Source of the DNA: Amycolatopsis pithecellobii
GTDB taxonomy: Bacteria > Actinomycetota > Actinomycetes > Mycobacteriales > Pseudonocardiaceae
DNA length: 64,000 nucleotides
Assembly: GCF_009707865.1 (NCBI RefSeq)
Contig: NZ_WMBA01000037.1
Location: forward strand, 1-64,000
Direction of reading: 5' to 3'
Every line of letters starts with the position of its first letter. Position 1 is the first letter of the stretch. The position numbers were made by a program, and so were the translations under genes. Below, piece after piece: positions 1 through 9,127 of this stretch. A model generated the notes under the pieces. It had not been told where the DNA came from. It ran no database searches and saw only the letters and a program-made list of their open reading frames with translations.

Positions 1-562
1 CGCCCACGCGGGAACCGAGCGGACCGGCGGGCGGGGCCGACGCGGGCACCGTCGAGCTCATCCCGTTCATCAGATCTTGCAGGCGCGCCTTCGCGGCGTT
101 GACGATGTCGGCGGCTTCCTTCGCGTACTTCGCCGACATCCCGGCGATCACCGCCCGCGCCTGCAACTCGGCACCGGGATCGCGGCTGTTCGCGGCGGCG
201 TCGACGAGCGTGCGGGCGTCGGCGTCGAACTCCGTCACCAGCGCCTGGCACCGCTGCTGGGCGTCCTTGACCAGGCTCGTCGCGTCCCCGATGGTCTGCG
301 CTGTGTGCGAAGCCCAGGTCGCCGCGTCGTCGAGGGCCTGCGTGTGCTCTTTTGCTTTGACACCGAACAGATCGCCGCGGTCACCGACCCAGTTTCCCTG
401 CAGGCTGGTGGCTTCCGCCCGGTGCCGGGTGCCGTATTCGGTGAGCTGCTGGGACAACGCGGCCAGGTCCGTCTGTGCCTTGTCCGCCGCGCCGGTGTCC
501 CCTTCGAGCTTGTCCGCGGCCTCCTTGATCGGCGCCTCGTAAGGCGCGAGGTCGATCGCCAC
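1..562 (-). CDS. WXG-type putative type VII secretion substrate (partial)
   Basis: The gene runs off the left edge, so only about 187 N-terminal residues are present. The GTG start at 562 lies 10 nt after the stop of the EspC-like gene upstream, so the two look co-transcribed. The product is almost all alpha-helical, without a signal peptide, and has a W-x-G turn (GNWVGDRG, W58) between helical stretches, as in WXG100 proteins; the end of the visible part turns Ala/Pro-rich. Proteins of this layout are usually exported by ESX/type VII systems, sometimes as the N-terminal part of larger toxins. No ESX machinery is visible here, and the C-terminal part lies outside, so the effector activity cannot be judged. 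Confidence 0.65.
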   Translation of the reverse strand, partial: MAIDLAPYEAPIKEAADKLEGDTGAADKAQTDLAALSQQLTEYGTRHRAEATSLQGNWVGDRGDLFGVKAKEHTQALDDAATWASHTAQTIGDATSLVKDAQQRCQALVTEFDADARTLVDAAANSRDPGAELQARAVIAGMSAKYAKEAADIVNAAKARLQDLMNGMSSTVPASAPPAGPLGSRVG

Positions 563-572
563 CCGCGCCCCC

Positions 573-902
573 TCAGCCCAGTATCCGGCGGAAGGTGTCG
601 CCGAACACCTGCTCGTCGTGTTCGTAGTCGCCCTTCGCGGTGTGCACGGACTGGCCGAGATCGTGCACGCCGCCCGCAACCGAGTGCACGTGAGTGTGCA
701 TGCGGTCGAGGTGATCGGTGAGGGAGTCCTGCAGGCCGCTCTCGTGCCCGAGATCCCCGAACAGGTTGCCAGGCAAGGAAAGGTTGCCCGCGAGATGCTT
801 CTTGGCGGCGCCGACGATGTCACCCGAGAGCGTGCCGGCGTGCGAGTGGTATCGCGCCAGGTCGGCGCCGTCGACCGAGATCCCATCAGCCATGCGGATC
901 AT
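573..902 (-). CDS. EspC-family (ESX type VII) small secreted protein
   Basis: A 109-residue helical protein with no Sec signal. It resembles the EspC-type T7SS proteins (PF10824-like): an N-terminal VDGADLARYHSHAGTL segment, central helix-turn-helix region, and near the C-terminus a Y-x-x-x-E motif (YEHDE) that fits the general type VII export signal YxxxD/E. The ATG at 902 has a GAGG four bases upstream; a second in-frame ATG at 893 would give MADGISVDG and is a possible alternative start. It sits just upstream of the WXG-like gene; such pairs often form an export heterodimer (inference). The family assignment comes from pattern and length only. Confidence 0.65.
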   Translation of the reverse strand: MIRMADGISVDGADLARYHSHAGTLSGDIVGAAKKHLAGNLSLPGNLFGDLGHESGLQDSLTDHLDRMHTHVHSVAGGVHDLGQSVHTAKGDYEHDEQVFGDTFRRILG

Positions 903-939
903 CGTGCCTCATCGGGAAGCCTCGCGTGGGTGAAACCGG

Positions 940-2220
940 CTATTCGACGACCGCGGCGGCGCGGTACCGCCAGAACGCGGGCAGCAACGCGATGGCGATG
1001 ACGATCAGCACGATCACCAGTACCCCACCGCCGGCGGACGCGGCGGCCGTGCCGACCCCGGCGCCCGCCCAGCCGTGCGTGACGTCCGCGATGCGCGGCC
1101 CGCCCGCGACCACGACGGTGAAGGCGCCCTGCATCCGGCCACGCATCTCGTCGGTGGCGGCGGCCTGCAGGATCGACTGCCGGTAGATCGCGCTGACCAT
1201 GTCGGCCGCGCCGCCGATCACGAGGAAGACGACCGCGAGCCACAGCGCGTGCGCCAGCCCGAACCCGATGATCGCCGCGCCCCAGGCGCAGATCGCGATC
1301 ACCACCGCGACACCCTGCCTGCGGACCCGGCCGAGCCAGCCGGACAACAGCCCGATCACCACGGAACCGATCGGGATCGCCGCGAACAGCCAGCCCAGCG
1401 CGAGACCGCCGCCGGGTGGGTCACCGAAGGTCCGCTCGGCCATCTCCGGGAACAACGCCCGCGGCATGCCGGCGACCATCGCGATGATGTCCACGACGAA
1501 GCTCGCGAGCAGCACCTTCTGGGTGCCCATGTAGCGGAAACCGTCGATCACGTCCCGCAGGCCGGCACGCCGCACCTGGCCGGACAACGGCGGAAGCGCA
1601 GGCAGGCGCCACACCGTGAACAGCGTGAGCAGCAGGGCGATCGTGTCGATCAGGTACAACGTCGGCAGGCCGAGCACCGGCATCAGCGCACCGGCCGCCA
1701 TCGGGCCGAAGATCGTGCCGAACATGTTCATGGTGCTGGACAGGGCGGTCGCGGCGGGCAGGAGTTCGGGTGCGACCAGGCGAGCGACGACCGCGCTGCG
1801 CGTCGGCATGTTGATCGCGAAGAACGCCTGGTTGACCGCGAGCAGGGCGAGCACAAGCCACACCGAGCCGACGTGGAGCCAGGCCTGCAACCACAGCAGT
1901 GCGGAGACGACGGCGATCCCGGCGTTGCCGACGAGCAACAGCTTCCGGCGGTCCACGGCGTCGGCGATCGCCCCACCCCACAGGCCGAAGACCAGCAACG
2001 GCACGAGTGCGACGGCACCGGTGAGGCCGACCCAGCCGGACGACCCGGTGAGGTCGAAAACCTGCTTCGGCACGGCGACGGTGGTCAGCTGGCTGCCGAT
2101 GGCGGTGACCGCGGTGCCGATCCAGAGCCGCCGGAACGCCGGTACCCGCAGCGGCTGAACATCGATGACGATATTGCCGAAGCGCTTGCGCCTACTCCCC
2201 GTCCCAGCGTTGACACTCAC
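940..2220 (-). CDS. MFS transporter (EntS/MFS_3-like exporter)
   Basis: A 426-residue polytopic membrane protein. The N-terminus reads FRRLWIGTAVTAIGSQLTTVAVPKQ and is followed by the MFS loop 2-3 signature GGAIADAVDRRKLLL, typical of the MFS_3/enterobactin exporter-like group; the second half has SGWLGRVRRQG and a YRQSILQAAATDEMRGRMQG segment, also characteristic of that group. Twelve hydrophobic segments are expected. The GTG start at 2220 has no clear ribosome binding site. The likely role is proton-driven efflux of a drug or siderophore-like compound at the inner membrane; the substrate is unknown. The gene stands alone, with an operator-like inverted repeat just upstream. Confidence 0.85.
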   Translation of the reverse strand: MSVNAGTGSRRKRFGNIVIDVQPLRVPAFRRLWIGTAVTAIGSQLTTVAVPKQVFDLTGSSGWVGLTGAVALVPLLVFGLWGGAIADAVDRRKLLLVGNAGIAVVSALLWLQAWLHVGSVWLVLALLAVNQAFFAINMPTRSAVVARLVAPELLPAATALSSTMNMFGTIFGPMAAGALMPVLGLPTLYLIDTIALLLTLFTVWRLPALPPLSGQVRRAGLRDVIDGFRYMGTQKVLLASFVVDIIAMVAGMPRALFPEMAERTFGDPPGGGLALGWLFAAIPIGSVVIGLLSGWLGRVRRQGVAVVIAICAWGAAIIGFGLAHALWLAVVFLVIGGAADMVSAIYRQSILQAAATDEMRGRMQGAFTVVVAGGPRIADVTHGWAGAGVGTAAASAGGGVLVIVLIVIAIALLPAFWRYRAAAVVE

Positions 2221-2231
2221 AACGAAGCAGC

Positions 2232-2244
2232 TTAGCGGAGCTAA
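2232..2244. promoter_or_regulatory. Inverted repeat upstream of the MFS gene
   Basis: TTAGC-GGA-GCTAA lies 12 nt upstream of the GTG start of the MFS exporter, followed directly by the palindrome AACTAGTT. Position and symmetry suit a repressor site (MarR or TetR type). The octamer GCTAACTA inside this stretch also occurs on the minus strand just upstream of the MarR gene that ends at 17259. That link is speculative, since AT-rich -10 elements could explain both. Confidence 0.3.
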
Positions 2245-2272
2245 CTAGTTGAATAGGTGTCTCGCTGACCGA

Positions 2273-2521
2273 TCAGAAGAAAGTCACAATGGGAATTTTC
2301 CAGGCGCGGCAGGACAGCTTCGAACTACCCGCGCCGCAACTCTTCCCGCGCAACGCGGCGGGCAGCGCATGACTGATGCGCAGATGCAGCGATACGTCCA
2401 GGGTCGCTGCATCTGCGGCTTCGGCTTCGGCGGCCTCGGTCTCCTCGTCGGCGACCTCAGCACGAATCGCAGCATGCCGGGCCCGGCGAGCGGCCCGGAC
2501 TTCCTCGGCCGAATCGGTCAT
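2273..2521 (-). CDS. Small antitoxin-like protein, probably decayed at its C-terminus
   Basis: The start ATG overlaps the stop of the upstream BrnT-like reading frame (ATGA type), a layout usual for toxin-antitoxin pairs. The first ~45 residues are charged and helical (MTDSAEEVRAARRARHAAIR, then an acidic Glu/Ala stretch), followed by LDVSLHLRIS, which looks like the beta-strand start of a ribbon-helix-helix DNA-binding domain. After that the protein turns into an unlikely Cys/Trp/Ser-rich tail, so the domain seems broken by a frameshift or truncation. It is probably a remnant antitoxin rather than a functional one; this is inferred from context, not from a recognised family. Confidence 0.4.
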   Translation of the reverse strand: MTDSAEEVRAARRARHAAIRAEVADEETEAAEAEAADAATLDVSLHLRISHALPAALRGKSCGAGSSKLSCRAWKIPIVTFF

Positions 2522-2825
2522 GATCGAGCCTCCTCACCATCGAGGTAGTCGCGAAGATCGGCTCCACGCGTCTTCCACGCGGTCACCCCGGATTGATCTT
2601 CGGGGTCGACGATCACCGTCAGCACTGAGCCCGCGCCGGGCGAATACCCAATGAGTCGGGTATAGGCAGCCCAGCTCTTGGGATCCGGGCTCGCACCACC
2701 CGATGTGGGTCGGCAGCGGCCTCGAGTGTCCACGCCGGCTCAAGGTCGGTTGCACCGGGATAACGGTCCGAGCGATGACGGATGTGCGAGGCGCCTTCGT
2801 CGTCCCACCACAACTCATCCACCAT
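2518..2825 (-). pseudogene. BrnT-like small toxin gene, frameshifted
   Basis: Two overlapping minus-strand frames make one sensible protein. The first, from the ATG at 2825, reads MVDELWWDDEGASHIRHRSD and on to LEAAADPHRV; the second continues as DPKSWAAYTRLIGYSPG and on to VTAWKTRGADLRDYL. Adding a single base near 2690 joins them into an uninterrupted protein of about 100 residues whose beta-strand pattern and basic/aromatic content resemble BrnT-type RNase toxins. As read, the first frame ends in an aberrant tail. Together with the truncated partner downstream, this looks like a decayed toxin-antitoxin cassette. A sequencing error is the main alternative. Confidence 0.55.
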
Positions 2826-2873
2826 GTAGCACATCGCAGAACACGGTAGAACAGCCGGAGGCAGTGAAGTGCG

Positions 2874-3545
2874 CTACGGAGCTACCCGCTGCACGTGCCA
2901 GCCGTCGTGGGTGTGGACGTAGCGGAGGCGGTCGTGGAGGCGGTTGCGCTGCCCCTGCCAGAACTCCACCGTGTCCGGCTTGACCCGCCAGCCGCCCCAG
3001 TGTGGCGGGAGCGGGATCTCTTCGACATTCGCGAAGCGCCGCTCGATGGAGCTCAGCGCGTTGTCCAGCTCACGCCGGCTGCGCACCACCTGCGACTGCG
3101 GCGAAGCCCACGCGCCCAGTTGCGAACCCCGCGGCCGTGACGCCCAGTATTCCGCCGTCTCGCGGACGTTCACCTTCTCGACCTCGCCCCGCACGGTGAC
3201 CTGCCGGTGCAGTGAGTACCACGGGAACGTCACCGACGCGTACCGCGCGACGGTCAGATCGTGACTCTTCGCGGACGTGTAGTTGGTGTAGAACACCACC
3301 CCACGCGTGTCCAGTCCCTTGCAGAGCACGGATCGTGAGGACGGCCGGCCCTCGGCGTCAGCGGTGGCGAGCACCATCGCGTTCGGTTCCGCGACGCCCG
3401 CGGAGATGGCTTGGTTGAGCCATTCCTGCAGCTGCTCGGTCCAGGTATCGGCAAGATCCGCTTCGTTGAGGGCGTCCCCCTCGTAGGCCACCCGCATACC
3501 GGGCAGTTGTACCGCTACGTCGTCGATGTTGCCGACTTCCGGCAT
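2874..3545 (-). CDS. pdxH: Pyridoxamine/pyridoxine 5'-phosphate oxidase
   Basis: FMN enzyme that oxidises pyridoxine or pyridoxamine phosphate to pyridoxal 5'-phosphate (vitamin B6 salvage and synthesis). At 223 residues it has the usual PdxH length. Visible family features are PNAMVLATADAEGRPSSRSV, the FMN-site stretch FYTNYTSAKSHDL, RPRGSQLGAWASPQS, and the C-terminal PPHWGGWRVKPDTVEFWQG with RLHDRLRY. The ATG at 3545 was chosen over an upstream in-frame start because GGAGG lies six bases ahead of it and the protein then begins MPEVGNIDD. It is divergent from citA. PLP made here would feed enzymes such as SerC, encoded 3 kb away. Confidence 0.95.
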   Translation of the reverse strand: MPEVGNIDDVAVQLPGMRVAYEGDALNEADLADTWTEQLQEWLNQAISAGVAEPNAMVLATADAEGRPSSRSVLCKGLDTRGVVFYTNYTSAKSHDLTVARYASVTFPWYSLHRQVTVRGEVEKVNVRETAEYWASRPRGSQLGAWASPQSQVVRSRRELDNALSSIERRFANVEEIPLPPHWGGWRVKPDTVEFWQGQRNRLHDRLRYVHTHDGWHVQRVAP

Positions 3546-3875
3546 GAGCAACCTCCGCGCCCGCGCACGCATGAGACAAGTGGATGAAAGTTGACGTTAG
3601 GGCCTGCGACGCCTGCGCGAAACCCGCCGAGTGGTGACTCCTGCCACGACGTCGTCACCGAAGGCTCCAGGGCACAGAATTTCCGCACGAAGAGGCGCCT
3701 TGACTGAATCGTTCTCGGAATCGTGACCGAAACCACCACATCTTTCGATTGCCACCCCCGCCGAGCGGGTGCATCGTTTTCACATCCGTGCGACGAGGCG
3801 CGTGACCCCGCGAATCGCGCGCCACGAGTGAACTTCAAGCAACTGTCGGGGAACGCGCATCGAAAGGCTCCCACC
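3546..3875. other. Divergent intergenic region pdxH / citA
   Basis: About 330 bases between two divergent genes. A reading frame continues upstream of the citA GTG in the same frame as far as 3723, but its product (MTETTTSFDCHPRRAGASF onwards) is unlike any citrate synthase N-terminus, so it is taken as non-coding. TTGACT at 3700-3705 could be a -35 element for citA but has no convincing -10 partner. No repeat, hairpin or known operator was found. Confidence 0.4.
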
Positions 3876-5024
3876 GTGACCAGCTCAGCGCCTGTTGCGA
3901 ACAACCACACCTCCGAGCCAGACGACGGATTCAAACCAGGGCTGGAAGGCGTGATCGCCTTCCGCACCGAGATCGCCGAGCCCGACCGGGACGGCGGCGC
4001 CCTCCGCTATCGCGGTGTCGACATCGAAGACCTGGCAGGCAAGGTCAGCTTCGGTGACGTCTGGGGCCTGCTGGTCGACGGCCGGTTCGGCAACCCGCTC
4101 CCGCCTGCCGAGCCGTTCCCGTTGCCCGTACACACCGGTGACGTGCGGGTCGATGTGCAGGCCGCGCTCGCGATGGTCGCCCCGATCTGGGGTTTCGGGC
4201 CGTTGCTGGACATCACCGACGAAGCGGCCCGCGAGAACCTGGCCCGCGCGTCGGTGACCGCGTTGTCCTATGTGGCGCAGTCCGCGCGCGGTGTCGGCCT
4301 CCCGGCGGTGCCGGAGTCCCGGGTGGACGAAGCGAAGACGATCACCGAGCGGTTCATGGTCCGCTGGCGCGGTGAGCCGGATCCCGCGCACGTCAAGGCT
4401 TTGGACGCCTACTGGGTGTCCGCCGCCGAGCACGGCCTCAACGCGTCCACCTTCACCGCGCGGGTGATCGCCTCCACCGGTGCCGACGTCGCGGCCGCGA
4501 TGTCCGGTGCGATCGGCGCGATGTCCGGTCCACTGCACGGTGGTGCTCCCGCACGGGTGCTGCCGATGATCGAAGAGGTCGAGCGCATCGGGGACGCGCG
4601 CAAGCTGGTCAAGGGCATCCTCGATCGCAAGGAACGGCTGATGGGTTTCGGGCACCGCGTGTACCGCGCGGAGGACCCGCGTGCCCGCGTGCTGCGCCGC
4701 ACCTGCAAGGAGCTCGGCGCCGAGCGGTACGAGGTCGCCGAGGCGCTGGAGCAGGCCGCGCTGGCGGAGCTGCGCGAGCGGCGCCCCGACCGTCCTATTG
4801 AGACGAACGTGGAGTTCTGGGCCGCGGTGATCCTGGACTTCGCGAAGGTGCCGCCCGCCATGATGCCCGCGATGTTCACCTCCGCCCGTACCGCGGGCTG
4901 GGCCGCGCACATCCTCGAGCAGAAACGCACCGGCCGGCTCGTGCGCCCCTCGGCCAGCTACGTCGGGCCCGGCCCCCGCCAGCCGCGCGACGTCGAAGGC
5001 TGGGAGCAGGTCGCCGGGAGCTGA
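3876..5024 (+). CDS. citA: Citrate synthase 2 (CitA-type)
   Basis: Condenses oxaloacetate with acetyl-CoA (or, in some paralogues, propionyl-CoA) at the entry to the TCA or methylcitrate cycle. The 382-residue protein opens with GLEGVIAFRTEIAEPDRDGG and RYRGVDIEDL. It carries the histidine motifs SGPLHGGAPARVLPMIEEV and GFGHRVYRAEDPRARVLRR, and ends RTAGWAAHILEQKRTGRLVRP. At the usual catalytic Asp position it reads NVEFWAAVILDFAKVP, with Glu, which I believe is normal for this subfamily. The GTG at 3876 is preferred: AAGG lies about nine bases upstream and the upstream extension is not protein-like. In M. tuberculosis, citA is likewise near serC. Confidence 0.92.
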   Translation: MTSSAPVANNHTSEPDDGFKPGLEGVIAFRTEIAEPDRDGGALRYRGVDIEDLAGKVSFGDVWGLLVDGRFGNPLPPAEPFPLPVHTGDVRVDVQAALAMVAPIWGFGPLLDITDEAARENLARASVTALSYVAQSARGVGLPAVPESRVDEAKTITERFMVRWRGEPDPAHVKALDAYWVSAAEHGLNASTFTARVIASTGADVAAAMSGAIGAMSGPLHGGAPARVLPMIEEVERIGDARKLVKGILDRKERLMGFGHRVYRAEDPRARVLRRTCKELGAERYEVAEALEQAALAELRERRPDRPIETNVEFWAAVILDFAKVPPAMMPAMFTSARTAGWAAHILEQKRTGRLVRPSASYVGPGPRQPRDVEGWEQVAGS

Positions 5025-5050
5025 CCCTGGCGGCCGGGCAGAATATCGCC

Positions 5051-6397
5051 ATGCTGCCCAGCACCGAGTTTGCCCTGCTTCGCCGCCTGGCCACTGAACA
5101 GTCCGCCGCGCGCGTGCCCTCGATCGTGGCCGCCGTGGTGCGCAACGGCGACCTGCTGTGGTCCGGCGCGCGGGGGTTCGTCGACGGCGAAGCACCCGAT
5201 GACGACACCCAGTACCGCCTGGGTTCGATCAGCAAGACGCTGGTCGCCGTCCTCGTCATGCGGTTGCGTGACGAGGGCAGGCTGGAGCTGAACGACCCGC
5301 TCGACAAGCACGTGCCCGGCACCAGCTTCGGCTCCTCGACCATCGCGCAGCTGCTGTCGCACACCGGTGGGCTGACGTCGGAGTCGCCGGGCTCGTGGTG
5401 GGAACGCAGTGTCGGCGGGGACTGGGCGGCGCTTCAGGCGAGCCTGGCTCAGGACGCGCTGAAAAACCGGCCCGGCAGCAGCTTCCACTACTCCAACGTC
5501 GGCTACGGGGTGCTCGGCGAGCTGGTCGCGCGCCATCGCGGCACGAGCTGGCTCGACGCGCTGCGAGCGGAAATCCTTGCGCCGCTTGGCATGTCGCGCA
5601 CGACGCCGCATCCGGAAGGCCGGCGCGCGAACGGGTACGCGGTGCATCCGTTCGCGGATCTGGTGCTGCCCGAGCCCAGCCCCGACGCGGGCGCGATGGC
5701 ACCGGCCGGCCAGCTGTGGTCGACGATCACCGACCTCGCCAGGTGGACGGCGTTCATCGGCGGTGACACCGGGGACGTGCTGCGGCCCGACACGATGGCG
5801 GAGATGCGCGCCGTGGCCACCGTCGACGACGGCAACGCCTGGACCTCCGGTTATGGGCTCGGCCTGCAACTGGTGCGGCACCAGGGCCGCCGCCTCGCCG
5901 GGCACACCGGGTCGATGCCGGGATTCCTGGCCGCCACGATGATCGATCCGGACACCGGCACCGGTGGGCTCGCGCTGGCGAACACCACGTCGGGCCCGGC
6001 GATCCTGTCGCTGGTGGTCGACCTGATCACGACGGCGGACGAGCGGGAGCCGAAGCTGCCCGCCGAATGGCGCCCGTCCGAGGTGGACCGCTCGCTGCTG
6101 GCGCTGACCGGGCTGTGGCACTGGGGCCCGACGCCCTACCTGCTGCGGCTCATCCCGGGCGGGATGTTCGATCTCAGCCCGGTGGCCAACGGCCGCGCGT
6201 CCCGGTTCCGCCCGGCCGGCCCCGACGAGTGGCTCGGTCTCGACGGCTACTACTCGGGGGAAACGCTGCGCGTCGGCCGCGCATCCGACGGCACACCGAC
6301 CCATTTGGACCTGGCCACGTTCATCTTCACCCGCACCCCGTACGACCCGTCCGCACCGATCCCCGGCGGGGTCGACGAATCGGGTTGGCACGCATGA
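5051..6397 (+). CDS. Serine hydrolase of the beta-lactamase/PBP4* class C family
   Basis: A 448-residue penicillin-binding-fold hydrolase. It has the catalytic S-x-x-K (S59-I-S-K62 in LGSISKT), the Y-x-N motif (Y146-S-N148 in FHYSNVGYG) and an HTG motif in place of KTG (LAGHTGSMPGF). A C-terminal beta-rich domain of about 130 residues (from roughly KLPAEWRPSEVD) follows, as in D-aminopeptidase/esterase members. No signal peptide is visible, so it may act in the cytoplasm on D-amino peptides or esters; antibiotic resistance is not implied. It starts 26 bases after citA and stops 12 bases before serC, so the three may be co-transcribed. Confidence 0.85.
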   Translation: MLPSTEFALLRRLATEQSAARVPSIVAAVVRNGDLLWSGARGFVDGEAPDDDTQYRLGSISKTLVAVLVMRLRDEGRLELNDPLDKHVPGTSFGSSTIAQLLSHTGGLTSESPGSWWERSVGGDWAALQASLAQDALKNRPGSSFHYSNVGYGVLGELVARHRGTSWLDALRAEILAPLGMSRTTPHPEGRRANGYAVHPFADLVLPEPSPDAGAMAPAGQLWSTITDLARWTAFIGGDTGDVLRPDTMAEMRAVATVDDGNAWTSGYGLGLQLVRHQGRRLAGHTGSMPGFLAATMIDPDTGTGGLALANTTSGPAILSLVVDLITTADEREPKLPAEWRPSEVDRSLLALTGLWHWGPTPYLLRLIPGGMFDLSPVANGRASRFRPAGPDEWLGLDGYYSGETLRVGRASDGTPTHLDLATFIFTRTPYDPSAPIPGGVDESGWHA

Positions 6398-7534
<1,137 letters not shown>

Positions 7535-7633
7535 GAACGCGATCCCGGCGCACGCATCGGCGCGCCTGCCGCGTCAAGGCGACGCGCCGTCCTAACGTGT
7601 GGTGGACAGGTGACGTCTGCGAGGAGGCGGCTG

Positions 7634-8461
7634 ATGCGTGCGCTGAGGGTTGTCGGGATACACGAGGACGGTAAGTCCATCGTGCTCGAAGACCCGGCGC
7701 GCCACGAACGTTTTCTCCTGCCGGCCGACGAACGACTGCGGGCGGCCGCACGGGGGGACCTCACCCGGCTCGGTCAGATCGAAATCGAGTTGGAGAGTCA
7801 GATGCGACCACGCGAAATCCAGGCCCGCATCCGGGCGGGTGAGTCCGTGCAGCAGGTGGCCACCGCGGCGGGCGTGCCCGAACAACGGGTCGAAAGGTTC
7901 GCGTATCCGGTGTTGCTGGAACGCTCGCGGATCGCGGAACTGGCGCAGGGCGCACATCCGGTGCGCGAGGACGGGCCCGATGTGCGGACGCTCGGCGAGG
8001 TGGTGGCGTACGCGTTCGGCGTGCGCGGCCAGGACTACGGCTCCGCCGAATGGGACGCCTGGAAGGGCGACGACGGGAAGTGGGTCGTCGCGTTGCGCTG
8101 GCAGACCGGGCGTTCGGACATGAGCGCACACTGGTCGTTCGCGCCGGGCGCGCACGGCGGCACCGTCACCGTGCTCGACGAGCAGGCCGAGGATCTGCTC
8201 GACCCGCAACGCACCCCGCGCGCGCTGCGGGCGGTCGAGCCCGAGCCGCTGCCGGTCGCGGAGCCGGAACAGCCCGTGCTGGCCGCCGAAGAGCCCGCGG
8301 AACCCGAGGCCGCCGCGCCCGAGGTACCCGCGGAGCCGGAGCCGAAGCCCGCGCTGCCGGTGAAGCCCGGCCCGCCGCCGAAGTCGAAGTCGAAGAAGAA
8401 CCACCCGGCGGTCCCGGCGTGGGAGGACGTCCTGCTCGGCGTCCGCTCGCAGCGGGGCTGA
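7634..8461 (+). CDS. sepH: Septation protein SepH (DUF3071)
   Basis: Cell-division regulator conserved in actinobacteria; SepH helps FtsZ assemble into rings. The N-terminal DUF3071 domain (MRALRVVGIHEDGKSIVLED to about residue 170) contains a predicted helix-turn-helix, MRPREIQARIRAGESVQQVA, and the conserved SRIAELAQGAHPVREDG segment. A disordered Pro/Glu/Ala-rich linker follows, and the protein ends with AVPAWEDVLLGVRSQRG, the usual PxWEDVLLGVR C-terminal motif. At 275 residues it is shorter than streptomycete SepH, mostly in the linker. The ATG at 7634 has GAGGAGG six bases upstream and is preferred over the in-frame ATG at 7610. Confidence 0.93.
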   Translation: MRALRVVGIHEDGKSIVLEDPARHERFLLPADERLRAAARGDLTRLGQIEIELESQMRPREIQARIRAGESVQQVATAAGVPEQRVERFAYPVLLERSRIAELAQGAHPVREDGPDVRTLGEVVAYAFGVRGQDYGSAEWDAWKGDDGKWVVALRWQTGRSDMSAHWSFAPGAHGGTVTVLDEQAEDLLDPQRTPRALRAVEPEPLPVAEPEQPVLAAEEPAEPEAAAPEVPAEPEPKPALPVKPGPPPKSKSKKNHPAVPAWEDVLLGVRSQRG

Positions 8462-8466
8462 CCGGG

Positions 8467-9087
8467 TCAGAAAGCGACGGCGAGCACCCCGAACCAGGCG
8501 AGCACGCAGCCTGCCGCGGCGCCGAGCGCGATCCAGCGCAGGATCGGCAGACGCCGGGCCAGCCACAGTGAAGGCGCGAGGCCGGCCGTGACCACGGCCG
8601 AGGCGAGCAGCACGACCCAGCCCGCGGTCTCCTCGGCCAGCGCGACGGCGAGCGCGAGCATCGCGGTGATCACCACGGCCGCGACGAACCCGGCCACCAC
8701 CAGACCGGTGCCCCATGGCGTCGGCTCCTTCCCGATCTCCACCGGTCCGAACAGCCGCTGTATGAGGGTCGGTTCGGTGTGTGTGACGGGCACGGGCGGG
8801 ATCACGATCTCCTCGTCGGTCACCGGGTCGATGTAGTGCACGGGGGTGCCCATCAGGGTCGCCACGCGCGCCGCGAGTTGACGTCCGCGATGCGAGACCA
8901 CCGGAGCCACGTCCCCCGGCTCACCCGCGTCAGCGGAACGCCGGACCGCGGCGGCGACGCGGGCCCACTCGTGCAGCGCGTCGGCGAGCTCGGGGCCAAG
9001 CGGGAGGGTGTGCGGATCGATTTCGCGCGTGTACGCCTCGCCGTGCGCCTTCAACACGGCACGCTCGCCACGGACCCGCAACTCCAC
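8467..9087 (-). CDS. DUF2537 membrane protein
   Basis: A conserved actinobacterial protein of unknown function, about 206 residues. The N-terminal half is soluble (VELRVRGERAVLKAHGEAYT, with LARARVATLMGTP-like strands), and the C-terminal half has three to four hydrophobic helices (GTGLVVAGFVAAVVITAML, WVVLLASAVVTAGLAPSLWL, WIALGAAAGCVLAWFGVLAV). The GTG at 9087 has GGGGAGG seven bases upstream; a longer frame would run into the methyltransferase gene. It is convergent with sepH, six bases away, and 40 bases downstream of the TrmH gene. The M. tuberculosis equivalent (Rv0882, from memory) has the same neighbours, which hints at a link to division or envelope. Confidence 0.75.
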   Translation of the reverse strand: MELRVRGERAVLKAHGEAYTREIDPHTLPLGPELADALHEWARVAAAVRRSADAGEPGDVAPVVSHRGRQLAARVATLMGTPVHYIDPVTDEEIVIPPVPVTHTEPTLIQRLFGPVEIGKEPTPWGTGLVVAGFVAAVVITAMLALAVALAEETAGWVVLLASAVVTAGLAPSLWLARRLPILRWIALGAAAGCVLAWFGVLAVAF

Positions 9088-9127
9088 CCGTGTGCCTCCC
9101 CGTCCAATGCTGGTAACCGTCAGCAAC

